NCBI RefSeq assembly: GCF_003096815.1
Contig: NZ_QENY01000004.1
Coordinates: forward strand, 41,316-105,315
Direction of reading: 5' to 3'
From: Hallella colorans
GTDB taxonomy: Bacteria; Bacteroidota; Bacteroidia; Bacteroidales; Bacteroidaceae
DNA length: 64,000 bases
Below, in pieces: positions 62,076 through 64,000 of this stretch (position 1 is its first letter; each line of letters begins with the position of its first letter). The translations under genes and the position numbers were made by a program. The notes under the pieces are model-generated. The model searched no databases. It was not told the origin of the DNA and was given only the letters and a program-made list of their open reading frames with translations.

Positions 62076-62474
62076 TCAAACGCCCATTTTATATTGCAGG
62101 CGATCAAGGTCATGGTTCCACATATATGTCATGCTGTCCTCATCGTCGGGCTCAGCATAATCGGTGATACATAGTGCCAACTCATCAGCGACATCTGGTG
62201 CCACCAAGGCTATTTCGGTGTAGGCTGATGGGTCTTCCTCGTCTTCCCAACGGAACCTCAACGATTGGTTTTTCACTATTTTCAGAATGTCGGCGCGTCT
62301 GGTCTCGTATTCCTGTCCAGATTTTCCCCATGTAAAAATGAGTGCGTCACCCTCTTGCCTCACCTCTTCCGCTATCCATCGCGAAAGGCCTCCGGGGGTG
62401 GATATGAGTTTCCAGATAATAGATTTAGAACGTGAGCGAAGAGTGCGCTCAATGGTAATCTTGGTTTTTTTCAT
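62076..62474 (-). CDS. START-like domain protein
   Basis: A 132-residue protein with the compact START/SRPBCC-like fold known from Bacteroidetes: TLRSRSKSIIWKLISTPGGL, SRWIAEEVRQEGDALIFTWG, and TYMWNHDLDRLQYKMGV. It probably binds a small hydrophobic ligand; function unknown. It stands alone with a -7 element at 62545. Confidence 0.88.
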   Translation of the reverse strand: MKKTKITIERTLRSRSKSIIWKLISTPGGLSRWIAEEVRQEGDALIFTWGKSGQEYETRRADILKIVKNQSLRFRWEDEEDPSAYTEIALVAPDVADELALCITDYAEPDDEDSMTYMWNHDLDRLQYKMGV

Positions 62475-62544
62475 TCAATATTTTTTCAAAGCATTTGCCT
62501 TTAGGATAAGGATAGAATGATTGCTATTATATATTTAATGTGCG

Positions 62545-62552
62545 CAAATATA
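62545..62552 (-). promoter_or_regulatory. -7 element TATATTTG for the START-like gene
   Basis: A TAnnTTTG on the minus strand, about 70 bases upstream of the ATG. Confidence 0.55.
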
Positions 62553-62592
62553 GTTATTTTATGACAAACGACGATAAAATTACTGGAAAAAT

Positions 62593-62623
62593 TTGGAAAT
62601 GAAAAAATAATGTAATAACTTTG
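62593..62623 (+). promoter_or_regulatory. tRNA promoter
   Basis: TTG (62593-62595), 20 bases, TAACTTTG (62616-62623): a full consensus 31 bases before the tRNA. Confidence 0.8.
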
Positions 62624-62654
62624 CACACGCTTTTCAGAAACAAAAAGAAGTGAT

Positions 62655-62728
62655 GGCGGGATAGCTCAGCTGGTTAGAGCGTCGGATTCATAATCCGGAG
62701 GTCGTGGGTTCGGGTCCCACCCCCGCTA
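62655..62728 (+). tRNA. tRNA-Met (anticodon CAT)
   Basis: Folds as a full cloverleaf: D stem GCTC/GAGC, anticodon loop TTCATAA with stem TCGGA/TCCGG, and T arm GTGGG-TTCGGGT-CCCAC. The acceptor pairs GGCGGGA with CCCCGCT with one G-T and one A-C. Discriminator A; CCA is not encoded. CAT could in principle be elongator Met or tRNA-Ile2; elongator Met is the more likely call. Confidence 0.93.
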
Positions 62729-62739
62729 CATTTATTATT

Positions 62740-62770
62740 AAGGAGTTACATTAACGTAGCTCCTTTTTTG
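62740..62770 (+). terminator. Terminator after the tRNA
   Basis: The AAGGAGTTAC / GTAGCTCCTT stem-loop (62740-62765) runs into a T run to 62769. Confidence 0.85.
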
Positions 62771-63218
62771 TTTCCATTGGTGAACTTTTGGTGTCATGGA
62801 CAGGGTTGCAAAAAGAAAGAGCAGAGAAAGTGATGGAAGATGCAGAATACTGGCGGTACTACAGGCATAACAATCCTAACACCTCCGATAGACTAATGAG
62901 GGAGTACAAACAGATTAGGATTAGATGATTAATATTCCTACCTCCATGGTTCTTTACAAGGACTTGTTGTCACTTTTTATCCTGTGATTAAACTACCTAT
63001 AACGCATCATATTTGGGTAAGAGAATAACTACTTTTTTAGTTAATTACATAATATATAAGCATAACTAATAGCGCATAACTAATAGCGTAGGAATAGTTA
63101 TTGAAGCTAATGCTTTGAAAAATGGTTTGCCTGAAAAATATAAATAGTCGACCCTCAAAAAGGCGACATCGCATTTTTGAAGGTCGACTAGTTAATAATT
63201 AAAGGAAGATTTAAATGT
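62771..63218. other. AT-rich tail with gene remnants
   Basis: A frame through about 62780-62928 reads ERAEKVMEDAEYWRYYRHNN then PNTSDRLMREYKQIRIR and stops; it has no convincing start. GIVIEANALKNGLPEKYK precedes a stop near 63147. Both look like C-terminal relics. There is a 14-bp tandem repeat GCATAACTAATAGC at 63060-63087. Confidence 0.35.
63145..63190. terminator. Long hairpin, probable bidirectional terminator
   Basis: TAGTCGACC ... GGCG (63145-63165) pairs with CGC ... GGTCGACTA (63170-63190) at 19 of 21 positions with a 4-base loop. It contains internal A and T runs suited to termination. Confidence 0.6.
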
Positions 63219-63566
63219 CTATTTTTTCATAAAGATAATTCGTTTTAAAGTTAAAATCATTGTAATTAATAAAAAAACAATGATAATGGGTAAAGTATAG
63301 AGTAAAGATTCTATGAAATCTAATTTTAGAAAGTATAAGAAAAAGGACATAAATCCATATGATATACAAAAGCCTATGATAAAGCAGTAGTTAAATGAAA
63401 TGGGTTCTTTTAAAAGTTTTACTTCTTGATTGCAATGGTTACACCGAATACTATAATTAGTACCGTGTAAAAAGTAATGAGAACATCTGCTTATAGAGAT
63501 ATTCTTGTGGCAATATGGACATTCTCTGTTTCCCATCATTTCTGTAATAGATAGAGATTTTCTTAT
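63213..63566. repeat. Direct repeat copy 1 (354 bp)
   Basis: Identical to 63646-63999 over 354 bases by eye; each copy contains one complete zinc-ribbon membrane-protein gene. The offset is 433 bases. The right copy is cut at the window edge, so its true end may lie beyond. Confidence 0.95.
63219..63539 (-). CDS. Zinc-ribbon membrane protein, copy 1
   Basis: A 106-residue protein: N-terminal zinc ribbon with CPYC and CNHC pairs 22 residues apart (ECPYCHKNIS ... SIRCNHCNQEV), then two transmembrane helices (about 50-95) and a basic end KRIIFMKK. It resembles the small CxxC-about 20-CxxC family of unknown function. AT-rich. Identical in sequence to the second copy. Confidence 0.75.
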   Translation of the reverse strand: MMGNRECPYCHKNISISRCSHYFLHGTNYSIRCNHCNQEVKLLKEPISFNYCFIIGFCISYGFMSFFLYFLKLDFIESLLYTLPIIIVFLLITMILTLKRIIFMKK

Positions 63567-63645
63567 GCTGTAAAAATAAGAAATTATATTTAAAGAAACA
63601 GCTATTAGGTATTAATTTTTGAATAAATCTTGTAGTTTTCCTCTC

Positions 63646-63999
63646 AAATGTCTATTTTTTCATAAAGATAATTCGTTTTAAAGTTAAAATCATTGTAATT
63701 AATAAAAAAACAATGATAATGGGTAAAGTATAGAGTAAAGATTCTATGAAATCTAATTTTAGAAAGTATAAGAAAAAGGACATAAATCCATATGATATAC
63801 AAAAGCCTATGATAAAGCAGTAGTTAAATGAAATGGGTTCTTTTAAAAGTTTTACTTCTTGATTGCAATGGTTACACCGAATACTATAATTAGTACCGTG
63901 TAAAAAGTAATGAGAACATCTGCTTATAGAGATATTCTTGTGGCAATATGGACATTCTCTGTTTCCCATCATTTCTGTAATAGATAGAGATTTTCTTAT
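63646..63999. repeat. Direct repeat copy 2 (354 bp, reaches the window edge)
   Basis: The same 354 bases as 63213-63566; the first mismatch is at the last base of the window. Confidence 0.95.
63652..63972 (-). CDS. Zinc-ribbon membrane protein, copy 2
   Basis: Encodes the same 106 residues as the gene at 63219-63539, including the CPYC/CNHC zinc ribbon and two membrane helices. The lack of any difference indicates a recent duplication or ongoing gene conversion; an assembly duplication cannot be excluded. Confidence 0.75.
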   Translation of the reverse strand: MMGNRECPYCHKNISISRCSHYFLHGTNYSIRCNHCNQEVKLLKEPISFNYCFIIGFCISYGFMSFFLYFLKLDFIESLLYTLPIIIVFLLITMILTLKRIIFMKK

Positions 64000-64000
64000 A

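Overview
This window is a stretch of a Bacteroidetes chromosome, most likely Prevotella or a close relative. Evidence: a SusC/RagA receptor with the typical LKDAAATALYGSRAANG plug motif; at least twenty copies of the Bacteroidetes -7 promoter element TAnnTTTG, several with a TTG about 19-20 bases upstream; weak or absent Shine-Dalgarno sequences at most genes; and families characteristic of the phylum (DUF4468, DUF4834, putative porin, START-like, BT_0820-like HAD, FucP-type transporters). The species cannot be fixed from the sequence alone. Most of the window is dense, GC-rich housekeeping sequence. Two stretches are clearly AT-richer: about 36.3-40.0 kb and the right edge from about 62.8 kb.

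Layout. 1-4.2 kb: a SusC-type receptor cut by the window edge, divergent from a TPR/LuxR-like regulator. 4.3-7.9 kb: a peroxide module, ahpF and ahpC on the minus strand with a terminator-like hairpin between them, divergent from oxyR with C199/C208. 7.9-9.2 kb: an hsdS fragment and a lone methyltransferase. 9.2-14.4 kb: queE and queD (7-deazaguanine synthesis) and a large glycoside hydrolase 2. 15.2-19.7 kb: small drug/metabolite transporters, a PAP2 phosphatase with a barrel-like tail, and a Ser-type sulfatase. 19.7-24.5 kb: a glutaredoxin-like/YecH pair, a gamma-carbonic-anhydrase-like protein, and a DUF4468-small membrane protein-putative porin operon. 24.5-31.8 kb: two perfect long inverted repeats, then trxA, tsaE, dnaE, psd, pssA and DUF4834. 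32-35.7 kb: copA (with no room for a nucleotide-binding domain), its metallochaperone, and fba. 35.7-40.4 kb: an AT-rich, gene-poor island with one outer-membrane barrel gene, odd small ORFs and gene relics. 40.4-46.3 kb: aspA, a FucP-like transporter and a 978-residue outer-membrane protein. 46.5-53.8 kb: tadA, an HD hydrolase and menA sharing one promoter region, rfbA with a polysaccharide tyrosine kinase, a HAD phosphatase and fmt. 54.8-58.7 kb: a frameshifted ROK kinase behind a 4 x 66-bp hairpin array, tsaC, and a CLC chloride protein. 58.7-62.5 kb: a sodium/solute symporter, the glsB-TPM-lemA operon and a START-like protein. 62.6 kb to end: tRNA-Met (CAT) followed by an AT-rich tail with two identical copies of a zinc-ribbon membrane-protein gene.

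The genes form several coherent units: peroxide defence (oxyR/ahpCF), queuosine precursor synthesis (queD/queE), phosphatidylethanolamine synthesis (pssA/psd), copper export (copA/metallochaperone), t6A modification (tsaE and tsaC at separate loci), and surface polysaccharide (rfbA plus tyrosine kinase). No complete novel defence system, prophage or CRISPR array was found. The most unusual observations are the fully overlapping divergent promoter pair at 47.7 kb, the CopA without an N-domain, the hairpin array ahead of the broken ROK kinase, the dispersed intergenic repeats, and the AT-rich island with a frameshifted peptide-like locus.
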